The notes: generated from the letters alone by a model not told the origin. 64,000 nucleotides of DNA from Heterocephalus glaber (GCF_000247695.1 NW_004624776.1:17936261-18000260), one strand, 5' to 3'; positions 1 through 11,160 are shown, numbered from the stretch's first letter. Numbers and translations: made by a program.

Positions 1-533
1 CCCCGCCACCCAAAATACCGTGAGTGCTGCTGCTGAGCACAATCCAGAGGAGAGGCAAACTTGTAAAAACATTACACTGTGTCCTCATCCATTTTATTCA
101 TCTGATCTGGCACATTGACTTCTGGCTTTTCCTCAAAGTCAAAATGTTCATGAAATTTGAATCAGTTAAGGACATTAAGGCAGCCATGACAATGTAACTG
201 AAGCTACTCATGGAAGAAGACTTGTAGAACTGCTTTAGTGTGTAGCAAGAATGATGGGGTAAGAGTGTTTAAAGCAGGAGGGAGTATTTTGAGGTGCATT
301 AACACGTTAATGAGGGGGCTGTAATTTGTTTTGCTGCCAGACAGCTCTGATTTGAATGTGTTATATTTCTGCCAGCTTGAACCACGGGTGGTACATGCAT
401 GACTGTCCCATTGGATGTCTTGGGATAGTCATGAATTTGCCTCTGGTGGTTCCAGTTGGCAGTAAATGTTTTAATGGGAGCGTGTCTTTTACGGTACTGT
501 TTTTAAATTTTTCAGTATTTGGGGGTGGGGGGT

Positions 534-670
534 CTTCGAAACAGGGTCTTGCTATGTAGTTCAAGCTGGCCTTGAACTCACTATGTAGTCCAGGCTGGCC
601 TCAAATTTGTGATCTTCCTGCCTCAGCCTTCAGAGTGCTGGGATTATAGGTGTGCTCCACCAAGCCCAGC
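534..670 (-). repeat. B1-type 7SL SINE
   Basis: Antisense B1: gagac-like tail end (aaacagggtcttgctatgta), the doubled gcctcaaa/ccttgaactc segment, then cctcagcc...gctgggattataggtgtg. Diverged. Confidence 0.85.
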
Positions 671-849
671 CCCCTTCCTTTTGTTAATGAAAGCAGATTA
701 CATATTTCTGATCTTCAATACATTTCTCCAGCTAAAATTATGACCTGACAATTGTGTGGTTTTCAGTGTCTGCATAGTGGAAACATCTAGGGAACTTCGG
801 AATTAAATACAGATGTTTAGTCCAAATCACTGGAGATGTTGTTAAAATT

Positions 850-950
850 GGTCTGAGATAGTTAAGTATTTTTGCTACAAGCATGTGATCAGAATCACCA
901 GGGTTCTGGCTTTGGTCCCAAAGCAAACCCTTCTGAGCAGAATCTCCCAC
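850..950. mobile_element. Possible MER5-like hAT fragment
   Basis: gatcagaatcaccagggttc followed by a ccaaag/ctgagcagaatct segment resembles the middle of MER5-type elements. Short and diverged. Confidence 0.3.
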
Positions 951-1030
951 AATGTGTGTTTTTATTTTTAAAGTTTCCTATTGAGTCTAATCAACCAGTT
1001 TGGGATATATTTCAGAAATATGTAGCTATG

Positions 1031-1107
1031 GTCGGGGATTTAGCTCAGTGGCGCTGTGCCTGCCTCACAATTAATTAATTTAAAAAATGAAACTTAATTG
1101 TTTAAAA
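1031..1107 (+). repeat. 3'-disrupted young ID-like SINE with 15-bp TSD
   Basis: gtcggggatttagctcagtg...cctgcctcacaa, then AT-rich filler in place of the usual B box and ggtacc end. It is flanked by a perfect repeat, aaatatgtagctatg, at 1016-1030 and 1108-1122. Confidence 0.85.
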
Positions 1108-1224
1108 AAATATGTAGCTATGAAAGATTTATCTGTGTATTCCTATTGAACTTTGTAATAGCTGGATGGTGGGGGTGAATTTATAATCTACTTGCTTTAT
1201 TCCCTTGGTGTATTTTATGTACAG

Positions 1225-1320
1225 TTCAGTCTGTTTCTCATCTGTAAAATGGGATAATGTTTACGTTGTTAGGGATTTAATTGAGACAGTTTATGCTTAT
1301 TGTAGGTATTTCAGATAACT
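1225..1320 (+). repeat. MIR SINE remnant
   Basis: cagtctgtttctcatctgtaaaatgggataatg is the conserved core signature of a mammalian-wide MIR in + orientation (quoted in part: ctcatctgtaaaatgggata). Confidence 0.75.
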
Positions 1321-1510
1321 TCATAAAACGATAATAAACAAAAATTGTGGATTCAGAGTATTTTAATACTTTAGTATGTTTAAATATATACACATACAAT
1401 TTTATGATATTCCAGAGCTTTTTATTACATGCAAAATTTGTATACTACTTCTTAGATATGCAATACACATTTACCTTTATCTCCATCTGGAATCCCTGCT
1501 TTTTTGTTTT

Positions 1511-1588
1511 TGTGGTGCTAGGTATTGAATGCCTAGCCTTGTGTCTGTTGAATACCTGCTCTGTCACTGAGCTATACCCCAATCCCTG
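1511..1588 (-). repeat. Old ID SINE
   Basis: Antisense ID: gtgctaggtattgaatgcc...ctctgtcactgagctatacc. Diverged from the young family. Confidence 0.7.
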
Positions 1589-1724
1589 ATCCCGTTTTTG
1601 ATATACCAGGAATTGACGATAGTGGGAATGTCTTTTTGAAGGTTTAAAGCAGTCTTGTTAAACATTGAGGGGTGGGATGTTGTTTGGGTTTTATGCAGTG
1701 ATCTGTTTTGTTATTTCTATATTC

Positions 1725-1918
1725 TTTCCTTCCTTCCTTCCGTCCTTCCTTTCTTTCTTTCTTTCTTTTATTTTTTTTAAGACAGGGTCTCACTTTGTAG
1801 TTCTGGCTTGTCCTGCCTGAACTCACTATGTAGCCCAGGCTGGCCTTGAACTCGAGGCAAGCCTCCAGCCTCAGCCTCCTGAATGTTGGGATTACAGGCG
1901 TGCACCTCCATGCCTGGT
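1725..1918 (-). repeat. B1 SINE with TTCC/TTTC microsatellite tail
   Basis: Antisense B1 at 1781-1918 (gacagggtctcactttgtag...gggattacaggcgtg...tgcctgg). Its T-rich side continues into (TTCC)n/(TTTC)n at 1725-1767, a tail-derived microsatellite. Confidence 0.85.
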
Positions 1919-2319
1919 TTAAGTGCCCTTTGCTGGTTTTCCCAACACATTATTTTGGACTTTGTGTTTGCTGCTGAAAAAAATTATAATTCAAGGTAAA
2001 TTAAAATGTGTTAATATACTTATTTATTTTGTTTTAAATATGCTGCAGACTTTATTTCAAAAATTATGATCTATTTTAGGTTCTAACCACAAAGATGAAT
2101 TTTTACTCTGTAGACTTGAAAGAACATGCCCAGAAAGGATATTAGTTTGATGAATTACCTACCTTAAAAATCTGTCATTGAAAAAAATTAACAGAGCAAA
2201 GGAGAAGTAAAGTGATGAGTATGAATGAGTTACTAAATATGTTGTCAGGAATAGAGAAATTTGTGATATAAAAACAGAAAGAGAAATTAAAGATATTAAT
2301 GTACAATCAATATTTTTAG

Positions 2320-2404
2320 ATCTAATGAGACGTCAGGAAGAACTCAGACGCTTGGAAGAACTCAGAAACCAAGAGCTGCAAAAACGGAAGCAAATACAAC
2401 TTAG
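2320..2404 (+). CDS. PSPC1: PSPC1 internal exon: DBHS coiled coil, first part
   Basis: Encodes the end of an Asp codon, then [20 protein letters not shown] and KRKQIQLR (85 bp; enters with two codon bases, leaves with two). PSPC1 is a nuclear RNA-binding protein of the DBHS family (with NONO and SFPQ) that forms homo- and heterodimers, binds NEAT1 RNA and builds paraspeckles. This stretch lies in the long antiparallel coiled coil behind the RRM and NOPS domains; the Arg/Glu/Gln/Leu-rich heptad-like pattern is visible. The acceptor is tatttttag and the donor ag|gtaaga. The two RRMs and NOPS lie on upstream exons outside the window. PSPC1 rather than NONO or SFPQ follows from the tail encoded by the later exons. 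Confidence 0.95.
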
Positions 2405-2811
2405 GTAAGAGAACATCATTGTATTATAAAATGAACATATATGTGCATGTGTAGAGTTTTCATTGTGTGTGTTATTAATAAAAATCGCACTACCCATTTC
2501 AAACAAGTGGTACAAATAGGAAAATAGGGGAAAAAAGAACATAGCTCATTTTTAATCCATGTAGGGGATTACTTTATATTCAGGTATAATTCTTTGTTAG
2601 TGTATTCTTAGGATTTTTTAGATGGTTAAGAATACTTTGAGTGCATATACTTTGAAGTTAAATAAGGGGCATAGGCAGTATTACCTGTAATTTATTGTAA
2701 GAATATTCACTGATTTACTAGACTTTTTCTTTAAAAAAACAATATTTTTGACCTGCTATTAACATCTGTCTGGTCTTGTGTCGTCTGTTCTTTCTTTCAT
2801 TCTTTCCTTTT

Positions 2812-3036
2812 TTGGTACTGAGAATTTTAATCCGAGTTCACCTTACTGAGCTTTGTAAAGAGATCCCCAGCTTTGTGAAACAATTTTTTATGTTCAGTCC
2901 AGGTCTCGCTAAATTGCCCAGGTTGGACTCAAACTGTCTTTTTGGTTTTGGTGTTGTTTTTTTGGCTCAAACTTTTGATCATCTTGCCTCAACACCCCAC
3001 AGCCCTGCAGTTACTGTTGTGTGCCACCACACCTAG
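2812..3036 (-). repeat. Composite of degraded ID and B1 SINEs
   Basis: tttggtactgagaatttt...gagatccccagc (ID-like), followed by cccaggttggactcaaactg...tgtgccaccacacctagc (B1-like). Both are old and antisense. Confidence 0.5.
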
Positions 3037-3450
3037 CTTCCTTTCTCTTTTTCAACTGACCATAACACTATTTATAGCTGTGCATTTTAATGCTACCAGT
3101 AAGTTGTTTAAAAGATTTCTTGAAGACAACTCTGGTGAAAGCAGTGTGGACATTTAAAAATCAACACTATGTAATAACCATGATTATCAACTTAAAATTT
3201 TTTTATATTAACTAAGGAAGTTTAGGGGAGTGATTGGATTCAAGAGGTATATAAAACATCAGTTTTCCTTGGGCCTAAAATATTTTATTGTGATGTCTAA
3301 TGGGATAAATAGTACTGTTTCAGGTTCCAAGTATCATAAACGCTGTGATAGATGAATCAAACTTAGAAATTTTGATTTAAAAGTGCTATGAAAGTAGTAA
3401 GTACTAGTGGTAAGAAGTGAGGTGTTTATTAAACAGAGAAAGGAAAGAAG

Positions 3451-3534
3451 GGCCAGGGATTTAGCTCAGTGGTTCCAGTGCCTGCCTCACAAGAACAAGG
3501 ACCTGAGTTCGATCCCCAGTACCGGAAAAAGAAA
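3451..3534 (+). repeat. Young ID-like SINE with TSD
   Basis: ggccagggatttagctcagt to ccccagtaccgg plus an A/G-rich tail. TSD aaaggaaagaag at 3439-3450 and 3535-3546. Confidence 0.9.
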
Positions 3535-3714
3535 AAAGGAAAGAAGAAAGTGAAAAACTGAATGAGTTTGAGGTTTCTCTAGACTGTAAATAGGTGGTAG
3601 TCAGTGTATTTTGATGTGTTTTTCCAATTTCCTTTCTATGCTTGATGATATCAGTGTATATATGTTTTTATTTTGGAACTATTCTGATTTTACTGTACAC
3701 ACGTCATTCCCATG

Positions 3715-3830
3715 TTATAGTCCTTATCACCTGGGGAATTATTAGAAATGCAGTCTCAAAATTTTCCCCCAAAACTACTGGATCAGAAGCTGTAGCAGCA
3801 GAAGTGATTGTAGTGTGAGAACCACAGGTA
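3715..3830. mobile_element. MER5-like nonautonomous hAT fossil
   Basis: atcacctggggaattattag, aaatgcagtctca, ctggatcagaagctg and the end tgagaaccac follow the MER5A layout. Confidence 0.65.
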
Positions 3831-4312
3831 CTCAACTCTTTTTGCTTCTTTTTATGTAAACATGGTCATATTTCTTCTGCTTTTACAAAGAAAGGGAAAC
3901 CACCCTTCCCCTAGTATAATACCTTACTGGAATCCAGCTTCCTCCTCATATTTCAGTTTGACAGATAGATAGCTAGATTTTTGGACATGGTAGTCTACCA
4001 TTCGATCTCTTCTTCCTCAAAAAAGAGCCCAAATAATTAAACCCAACAACATGTGTGTTGGGGGACACAGTACAAAATAGGATATAACAAATGAACCCGT
4101 TCTACAATGAATACATAATCACACTGAAAGGTGATGGGGAGAAAAATGAGCCTAAATCTGCAAAAGAGATCTTGGCTGGTGTCCCTAAGGCTAATAACAA
4201 GAATCATAAATATATATATATATTCTGTAAGCCAGTTAGGGATATAGAGTCCAGTTCCAAAACTTAGTATATGTATTTTTTTCCATTTTAGTTCTTCAGT
4301 TTTCATGTGCAG

Positions 4313-4401
4313 AGTTTTTTGGTTTTTGGTACTGGGCGACAAACTCAGGACCTTGCGCTTGCGAGGCAGGCAGTGGCACCACTGAGCTAAATCCCCAGCC
4401 C
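4313..4401 (-). repeat. Young ID-like SINE with TSD
   Basis: Antisense: ttggtactgggcgacaaact to gagctaaatccccagcc. TSD ttcatgtgcag at 4302-4312 and 4402-4412. Confidence 0.9.
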
Positions 4402-4419
4402 TTCATGTGCAGTTTTAAT

Positions 4420-4444
4420 CTCTCTCCCTCACTCGCTCGATTGC

Positions 4445-4496
<52 letters not shown>

Positions 4497-4571
4497 CGTA
4501 CCAGGGATTGAATGCAGGACCTTGCACTTGCTAGACACTGGCAGCACCATTGAGCTAAATCCCCAGCCCAT
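4420..4571 (-). repeat. Young ID-like SINE whose tail is a (GA)n microsatellite
   Basis: Antisense SINE body at about 4498-4570 (gtaccagggattgaatgcag to aaatccccagccc), preceded by (TC)n at about 4424-4497. TSD agttttaat at 4411-4419 and 4572-4580 lies outside the microsatellite, so the repeat grew within the inserted tail. Confidence 0.85.
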
Positions 4572-6048
4572 AGTTTTAATTTTTCACAGAAAGAATAATT
4601 ACTTTTAGTTTAAAAATAGCAAAAGAAAACTAATTAAATTAATTAATTTAAAGAAAATTAAACTGTCTGCTTTTCTGAAAATTGGTATGGCAAATTTTAT
4701 TAAAATTTTTTAATTTTTTATGTGGATGGCTTCTCTGATAAATGTCTGAGAACACAGCCTCTTGGAAGACAGTACGAAGTGTAATAGCTATCAGAAAAAC
4801 ACATTGAGATTCAATTTAACAAACAGATACAAATTGCCAGCTCTGCATTGACAAATTTAGGGCCTTTATTTTTATTATTATTATTTTTGCCTGCTTTATC
4901 ACTGGGATGATATCTCCCATTGAATGTCCCTGCAACATGATATGCCCAAATATTCCCTCTGTAGTAGCATTGAAATTACATGTCCTTACTAGAGTTTCTG
5001 AATGGGCCACCCAGGACCTGCATTGCCTGGAGTGGAAGCCAGGATTTCATTTGTGAGTTAAGAATTTTTATACTTTTGTGTGTGTTATACACATATTAAA
5101 ACAATTGTAACAACATAGGTTGAGTAGTAAACTGTATTTTTAGAATGTACACAGTACATTATTTGATCAGAATTCAGTGTATCTACTGTTACAAGCAGAA
5201 AATAAACGTTCAAATACTCATTTGAGTAAAAAAGTTGTTGAGCACCTCTGTCAGACATGTGGCATTTGCTTAGATGTGACTTTACTGATACAGTTCACTT
5301 AGGGCCTCTCTCAGTTGACAGTTAACCAACCAGGCATTAGAGACTGAGTGCCTGAATGGGTGAACTGGTGCTCAGATCATTGGTCTCACAATCTTTTTTT
5401 TCTAATTCAGGGCCATGGTTTTCAAATATTTTTCACCCTGTAGTCCCTTTTAGGGATTACTTGAGGCCAGCCCAGACAGACAAACAGCTATTTTTTTTAA
5501 GTGATACATTAGTAAATATTGATAATGAGACCCAGGTTTCTCATTTTGGGGGAAAGAATAGAGACTAAAAATGAATGTTGTGGTATTGGCTTGGAATCTG
5601 ATGTACAGAATCAACTCAATAGTATATAATACAGAGTCCACCCAAAAAAGGTATACACAAAGAAAAAAAACTTGTATAAATACTTTAATACTAAGTTTAT
5701 TGAGACATCATAAGATCAATGCAGGTTAACTTTGGCTTCTACAATTAACAAGAGGTGTCATGGCCATTAGTTTTCAGACAAACTTCTGACATACGATAAC
5801 TTCTGAAGTGTGTATACATTGTTTTGGTCGTCTCTGCCTTGACAAGTAGATGCAGAAATACTGATACATGTTTGTAATGAATTAATACATTTCATAAGTG
5901 TCCACCAAGAGGCCTTGGAAGTGGTGATGTTCCAATAACAATGGGAACATGTAGTGTCCACATTTCTTTTTCTAAACACCATTTTCTAGAAAAGAATCAG
6001 AGCTCTTTGAAGGAAGTGGTTGATTCTAGGACTTAAAATCCATGATGA

Positions 6049-6203
6049 AGTTGAGCACAGTGACACATGGCTGTAATCTCAGCACTCAGGAGGCCTAGGC
6101 AGAAGGATTCCTTTGAGTTTGTGGCCAGCCTAGGCTACATAGTGAGTTCATGGACAGCCTAGAATACAGATTGAGAACCTGTCTCACAAAACAACAAAAA
6201 AAA
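6049..6203 (+). repeat. B1 SINE with duplicated segment
   Basis: gctgtaatctcagcactcag, then two related blocks ending ggccagcctaggctacatag and gacagcctagaatacag, then ctgtctcacaaaac. Confidence 0.85.
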
Positions 6204-6255
6204 CCGAGATGAGACTAGAATATCTTGTGCCAGAGAGTAAAAAATTGCTCAAAAA

Positions 6256-6440
6256 ACTCAGGCACAGTGGTACGTGCCTGTAATTCTTAGTTTGCAGGAG
6301 AATCAATCACTTAAGAGTCCAGCCTGGGGAACTTACCGATTTAGCAAGATTATGTCTGATAATAAAGTAAAAAAAAAAAAAAAAAAGACCTGATACGTAA
6401 TTCAGTGCTAAGGCCCTGGGTTCAGTAGCCAGTAGTATGT
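6256..6440 (+). repeat. B1-dID dimeric SINE, diverged
   Basis: B1 part ggcacagtggtacgtgcctg...ccagcctggggaac, an A-rich linker, then an ID part, attcagtgctaaggccctgg to agtagccagtag. Confidence 0.6.
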
Positions 6441-6460
6441 TTAAAAAAATAAAAGTGCCG

Positions 6461-6543
6461 GGCCGGGGATTTAGCTCAGTGGTTCCACCGCCTGCCTCGC
6501 AAGCACAAGTACCCAGGTTCGATCCCTGGTACCAATGAATAAA
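6461..6543 (+). repeat. Young ID-like SINE
   Basis: ggccggggatttagctcagt...gttcgatccctggtacc, then (aata)n. It is flanked by repeats of aataaaagt. Confidence 0.9.
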
Positions 6544-6615
6544 TAAATAAAAGTCCTCAAATATTAGAAGAGCCAGGAGCTGTGAAGGCACTTCTAATGG
6601 TCAGTATTGGACCAA

Positions 6616-6711
6616 TTTGAACTCACTATGTAGCCCAGGCTGGCCACAAACTCGGGCAGTCCTCCTGCCTCAGTGTCCTGAGTGCACAGGCATGGGCTAC
6701 CACACCTGGCT
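6616..6711 (-). repeat. B1 SINE fragment
   Basis: Antisense: gaactcactatgtagcccag...cctcctgcctcagtgtcctg...taccacacctggc. Confidence 0.8.
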
Positions 6712-6719
6712 TAAAAAAA

Positions 6720-7790
6720 AAAAAATTAGGAGAAGGAAAATTTACTGAGGAATAAGGATGAGGAATAGGAATAACTCCTGAGAGACAAGAGGGAGCCCAA
6801 TTGGGTTGCCAATGAGCCCACTTCTCTGAGAAAGTTTTATAGAGCAAAATCATGAGGTGGGTAAAACATGGGTCAAAAGGATAATCGGCCAATATGATTA
6901 GAAGTAGAAGGCATATGGGTGACATCAGTAACCTTGGTCAGTAATTTAGTCTTAGTCTTACTGACTAGGAGAGGATGGCCCAAGCCTAATGAGATAATAG
7001 TTTATTTATAGGAGAAATCTCAAAAGAGTGGTACCAATAGTCTCAAATAGTCTTTCCTTTATCCTCTAGGAAAGTATGCAAATCTGGCCATTGTGACTAA
7101 TCTTCAGATGTGTCTCCATTTTCTACATTGGCTCCCTGCCGGGGCTAAGCCTGTCTGGCTGTCTGCAATATTTCTACCTAATTTAGCTGTCTATGATAGT
7201 CCTCTGTCTGAAGAGGTACCCCTAATTGCAGTTAGGGGAGAATTGGCATCGTTCACCTATCTGCTTCGAGCTGAGAAGTGTCGGTGTAGGGGAGACTGCA
7301 GTCAGGGGCCTTCTCCAGAGAGCTAATCTAATTGGCTTTGGCTGGAAGTCGTGTTGCAGTTTAGCAGTTATGAACTCCCTTTACAAAGTTGATCTAGTGG
7401 ATCCCAGTAAAAGAAATCTGGGAGATTTGTTGTTGCTTACATTTGTATGATCACTTGGAGTTTGAAAGCCTCCAGGCAAGAATAAACAAATTTTCCAAGA
7501 AATTAAAGCATGTATAATCAGTCAAAGCATGAACACTAGAATGGAACAGCGGGTTGAGGAAAGAGCCATGTCCAGACACTGCTCTAAAGGGACTGTAATA
7601 GTGATTGTATCCCGTTGGCTCTTAGACCCCTCTACTGATGGAAGTTATCTACAAGCCTGATATTTTTTGTCATAACTCCCTCTAGTTTTAGCTGTAAGAA
7701 GCTAGAGAGTTTGTGGTTTTGAAGGACAGTTTTAGTTAAGGAATTTAAAGGCTCTTGTTGAGCTTTGATAGCTTTCACCGTAGTTTTTTT
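6720..7790. other. Unidentified repeat-like block, possibly retrovirus-derived
   Basis: A block of about 1 kb that is more GC-balanced than its surroundings and ends in T-rich tracts on both sides (aaaaaaaaa at about 6712-6725, ttttttttt at about 7786-7795). It contains short open frames only and no domain I recognise. Its composition and lack of any SINE insertion suggest a single inserted unit, possibly an LTR-retroelement remnant. I cannot name a family. Confidence 0.3.
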
Positions 7791-8859
7791 TTTTTAGCTT
7801 CTCTGAACCGTAACAGTGGTCAGATACCTGTGTAGCTGGAAACTGCCAGAAGGGGGTCAGTGATTGGAGCCTCTTTTTATATCTACCTTTTATTACTGTG
7901 GTATTGATTTCATACATCTTTTGCTTATACTTTTCTGCTGGGTGTTAAAGACCAAGTTAAAGTGAGACCTGCTCTCGTCAGGCATTACTTTTGGAACCAT
8001 GTACAGAGCCTCTCAGCCACAAATACCCGGCTAAAATAAAATTTAAAAAAAATTTTTTTAAGAACTGTAGCTCAGGGTATATATAACTCAGTAACTCAGT
8101 GTAATGGCCCTAGGTTCAACTCCTAGTACTGCCTCCCCCCCCCCAAAAAAAATCAAAGTGGAGAAAACTGTCAGACATCATCATGGCAAAGTATTAAATT
8201 TCATATTACCCATAATAAAAAATTGGCATGCAGGCCCCCCTTGAATACTATTCAGTGAGGTGTGTTCAGTACCATTTCTGTAGAATTCCTTCCAAGTAGT
8301 ATGAGAAAATAGTCATGAGAAAGTACCAGACAAACCCAAATTGAATAATACTCTACAAAATACTGTTTTCTTTTAAAAACTATGAGAAAGACTGAACCAC
8401 CACAGGCTGGGAGAGCATAAGAAATAGTTACATGTGAGTGGGGTTCTGATAAGGTCCTGAACCAAAGAAACATTAGTGGAGAAATTAAAATTTGAATGAG
8501 GTCTGTAGTATTTATGATATTTTACTAGAGTTTATTACTGGTTTTCATAATTATGTTACAACACATATGTTAATATTGATGGGAGATGGATGGATGGACT
8601 ATATATAAGAAGTTTATACTATTTTTCTAAACTTTCTATAAAGGGAGGAGGAGACAGTACCTTAGATGTGGATAATGTGAGGAACAAAAGACACACATTC
8701 TGGCCTTATAATGATAAATGAGACAGACATTAGATAGAACGATCAGATCATTAACAAGAGATGCATTGGGCCTTATTGCCTTTGCTGCCTTGTGTGTGCC
8801 ATGTTCTTTCTCCTCTGCGGTGCCTATTTGCCATCCCTGCCTTGGCGCCAGCAGATAAT

Positions 8860-9170
8860 GGACTGAAACCTCTCCAGACTGAGGCCAGAAGTCTTAAGGC
8901 CCAGGTGTGGGCAGGTTGGCTTCTCTGGAGTCCTCTTTCCTTGGCTCACAGATGGCCATCTTCTCACTGTGTCCTCTGTGCCAGTCTCCTCCTTTTGTAA
9001 AGGAACCAGTTGTATTGCATGAGAGATCAGTCCCATCATCTCATTGAAGCTTGATTACCTCCTGAGAGGCCCTATCTCCAGGTCCAGCCACACCCTGAGT
9101 CTTGGGTTCTAAGACTTCAACTTGTGAATATTGAGGGAGAGTGAGACAGAATTTGGCCCCTCACACACCA
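8860..9170 (-). mobile_element. ERVL-MaLR (MLT1/MST-like) LTR remnant
   Basis: On the + strand: ggcttctctggagtcctctt, acagatggccatcttctcac, gccctatctccaggtccagc and ctaagacttcaacttgtgaa. In the reverse sense these give the order known for MLT1/MST-type solo LTRs. No internal genes are seen. Confidence 0.6.
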
Positions 9171-9309
9171 GTAGGAAAGATTGAGGTCTGGAGATACTGA
9201 ATGGAAGTCATGAAATTATCCAAGTTGTGACGAAGAAAGTTGTCAGTTGAGGGAAAAAGTTATGCAGTCTGTTTCAGCTCACTTCCTTAGTAAATGGTGA
9301 CTTAGAGCT

Positions 9310-9415
9310 AACTTGCTCCCTCCCTCCCTCTCTTTTCTCTCTTCCTTATCTTCCTTCTTCCCTTCTCCTTCCCCATCCTTCTTTCCTGCCTTCCTTCCTT
9401 TTCTTCTCTTTTCAT
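9310..9415. repeat. Pyrimidine-rich simple repeat
   Basis: A CTCC/TTCC-rich tract on the + strand with few purines. Confidence 0.8.
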
Positions 9416-9487
9416 GTAGAGGCTGAAAGAACAGCTTTACTTCCCTTCCCAACCACTACCTGTATGCATTTGGTTGCTTGTTTGATT

Positions 9488-9560
9488 TTCTCAGCCTCAA
9501 TTTCCCTACCTCTAAGATAGAAGTGACCACTATATCAAAGAGTTGTTGAAGATGAAAACA
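9488..9560 (+). repeat. MIR SINE remnant
   Basis: ctcagcctcaatttccctac, then ctctaagatagaagtgacca and agagttgttgaagatgaaaa, follow the MIR core. Confidence 0.5.
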
Positions 9561-9759
9561 AAATAATGCAAAAAATAAAAAAAGAAATGCATAGGAATAG
9601 TATGGACTGCTTATGGGAATTTGTAATACAAACTGCTTGCAATTCGGTTGCAACCAGAATTGTGGAAAGAATTAAGTTTGTGAACTGAGGTGCCACTGTA
9701 GACTAATATAGTCATAGACTGGAATACTGGCTGCTGGATATGATAAATAGTCTTTGTAC

Positions 9760-9846
9760 TTTTTTTTTTTTGGTACCAGGGATTGAACTCAGGTCCTTGT
9801 GCTTGCACAGCAGGCAGCGAAACCACTGAGCTAAATCCCCGGCCCA
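9760..9846 (-). repeat. Young ID-like SINE
   Basis: T tail, then ggtaccagggattgaactca to gctaaatccccggccc. Confidence 0.9.
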
Positions 9847-9892
9847 CGTAATCTTAATAAACAAAGGCATCAGATTCCATTTAAAATTGTAG

Positions 9893-9977
9893 GGGCTGGG
9901 GATTTAGCTCAGTGGTTCCACCGCCTGCCTCACAAGCGCAAGGACCCAAGTTCAATCCCTGGTACAAAAAAAAAAAT
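9893..9977 (+). repeat. Young ID-like SINE
   Basis: ggggctggggatttagctca...gttcaatccctggtac plus an A tail. It faces the antisense copy just upstream at 9760-9846. Confidence 0.9.
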
Positions 9978-10068
9978 GTATACCTGGACAATCCCTGCAC
10001 TCATGAGGCTGAGGCAGTGACTTCAAGGCCAGCCTGAACTACACAGTGAGACTTTTTCTAAACAAAAC
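9978..10068 (+). repeat. B1 SINE fragment
   Basis: atacctggacaatccctgca...gaggctgaggcagtgacttc...ccagcctgaactacacagtg. Shortened. Confidence 0.7.
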
Positions 10069-10398
10069 AGAAAGATAGGAGGTGATAATTTGAGGGATAA
10101 CCTTTATTTTTGGCTTAATATAGCAAATGCAGACAGTGGTAAATTCACTTACTAGTGAATTACTTATGAAATGAAATTTAAGACTTAAGAAATGTGACAC
10201 ATTGTCTTATAATTTAGTTTTACAGCATGTAAAAAGGAAGAAAATGGGTCTTAACAACTTGTTTTATACTGATAATGATCAAACCTTTTTATTTTTTATA
10301 TAATTGAGATTGAACCCAGGGCCTTTACAATGAGCTACATTGGCAGCGCTTTTGTATTTTTCATTTTGATTAAGAGTCGCAATAAATTGCTCAGGCCT

Positions 10399-10480
10399 GG
10401 GGCTGGGGATTTAGCTCTGGTTCTGCCTCCTGCCTCACAAGTGCAAGGTCCCTGAGTTCAATCCCTGTACCAATCAGTCA
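10399..10480 (+). repeat. ID-like SINE
   Basis: ggggctggggatttagctct...gttcaatccctgtaccaatc. Flanking copies of gctcaggc may be the target duplication. Confidence 0.85.
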
Positions 10481-10489
10481 ATCAATAAC

Positions 10490-10582
10490 TAGCTCAGGCT
10501 TGGCTTGAATTTTCAGTCCCCCTGTCTCACCCTCCCAGAGTGCTGGGGTTACAGGCATATCCTCTTAGGCCATGCCCGATTT
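10490..10582 (-). repeat. Degraded B1 SINE
   Basis: Antisense pieces: gctcaggcttggcttgaatt...tcccagagtgctggggttac. Confidence 0.5.
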
Positions 10583-10689
10583 CCAATCTATATCTTCAAG
10601 AGAATCAAATAAAAAAAATTATGGCATTTAACAAGATTTATCTGGCTTAGGCAACTTTGATTGTTGTGTTGTGTTTCGTTTTGTTTTGT

Positions 10690-10758
10690 GTTTTTTTAAA
10701 TTTTTTAGCACTGGGGATTGAATTCGGGACCAGAACCACTGAGCTAAATCCCCAGCTG
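10690..10758 (-). repeat. ID-like SINE with internal deletion
   Basis: gcactggggattgaattcgg, directly joined to gaccagaaccactgagctaa. The middle of the element is missing. Confidence 0.8.
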
Positions 10759-10772
10759 CTATTTTGTGTTTT

Positions 10773-10897
10773 GTGAGACAGAGTCTCACTTTGTAGTTCA
10801 GTCTGGCTCTGAACTCTCTGTGTAGCCCAGGCTGGCCTCAAACTCTGGGTGGGCCTCCTGGGTGCTGGGATCACAGGGTGCATCACCACACCCAGCT
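10773..10897 (-). repeat. B1 SINE
   Basis: Antisense: gagacagagtctcactttgt...tgtgtagcccaggctggcct...atcaccacacccagc. Confidence 0.85.
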
Positions 10898-11061
10898 AGG
10901 CAGCTTTGATTGTTAGACCAAATAATGTGGACTTTTCATTTTTGTTTTACCTTAGTGGAAAACAGAACAAGCTGATTTAGGAAAGTATATTTTGAGAGAA
11001 ATTGAAGAATTTGTTTGGAGTACATACCTTTTTGGTTTTACTTTCAGTGCCATAAATATTT

Positions 11062-11160
11062 GTACTGGTTCTTTTTTTTTTTTAATGGTACCGGGGATCA
11101 AACCCAGGTCTTTGTGGTTGTGGGGCCACGTGGTGGAACCACTGAGCTAAATCCCCGGCT
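11062..11160 (-). repeat. Young ID-like SINE with 17-bp TSD
   Basis: ggtaccggggatcaaaccca to gctaaatccccggct. TSD cagtgccataaatattt at 11045-11061 and 11161-11177, perfect. Confidence 0.95.

Larger units (their letters stand above)
1..2319 (+). other. PSPC1: PSPC1 intron (partial), upstream of first exon in window
   Basis: Intronic sequence ending in an acceptor, tatttttag, just before 2320. It holds two minus-strand B1 SINEs, a truncated and an old ID-type SINE, an old MIR and a TTTC microsatellite. The rest, mainly 1-530 and 1920-2319, is unique AT-rich sequence in which I see no exon. Confidence 0.85.

Noticed and set aside
4433..4497. Direct repeats that might suggest a CRISPR-like or other repeat array
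   Set aside because: A plain TC dinucleotide run with no spacers. The many dispersed repeats in the window are SINEs, not an array.
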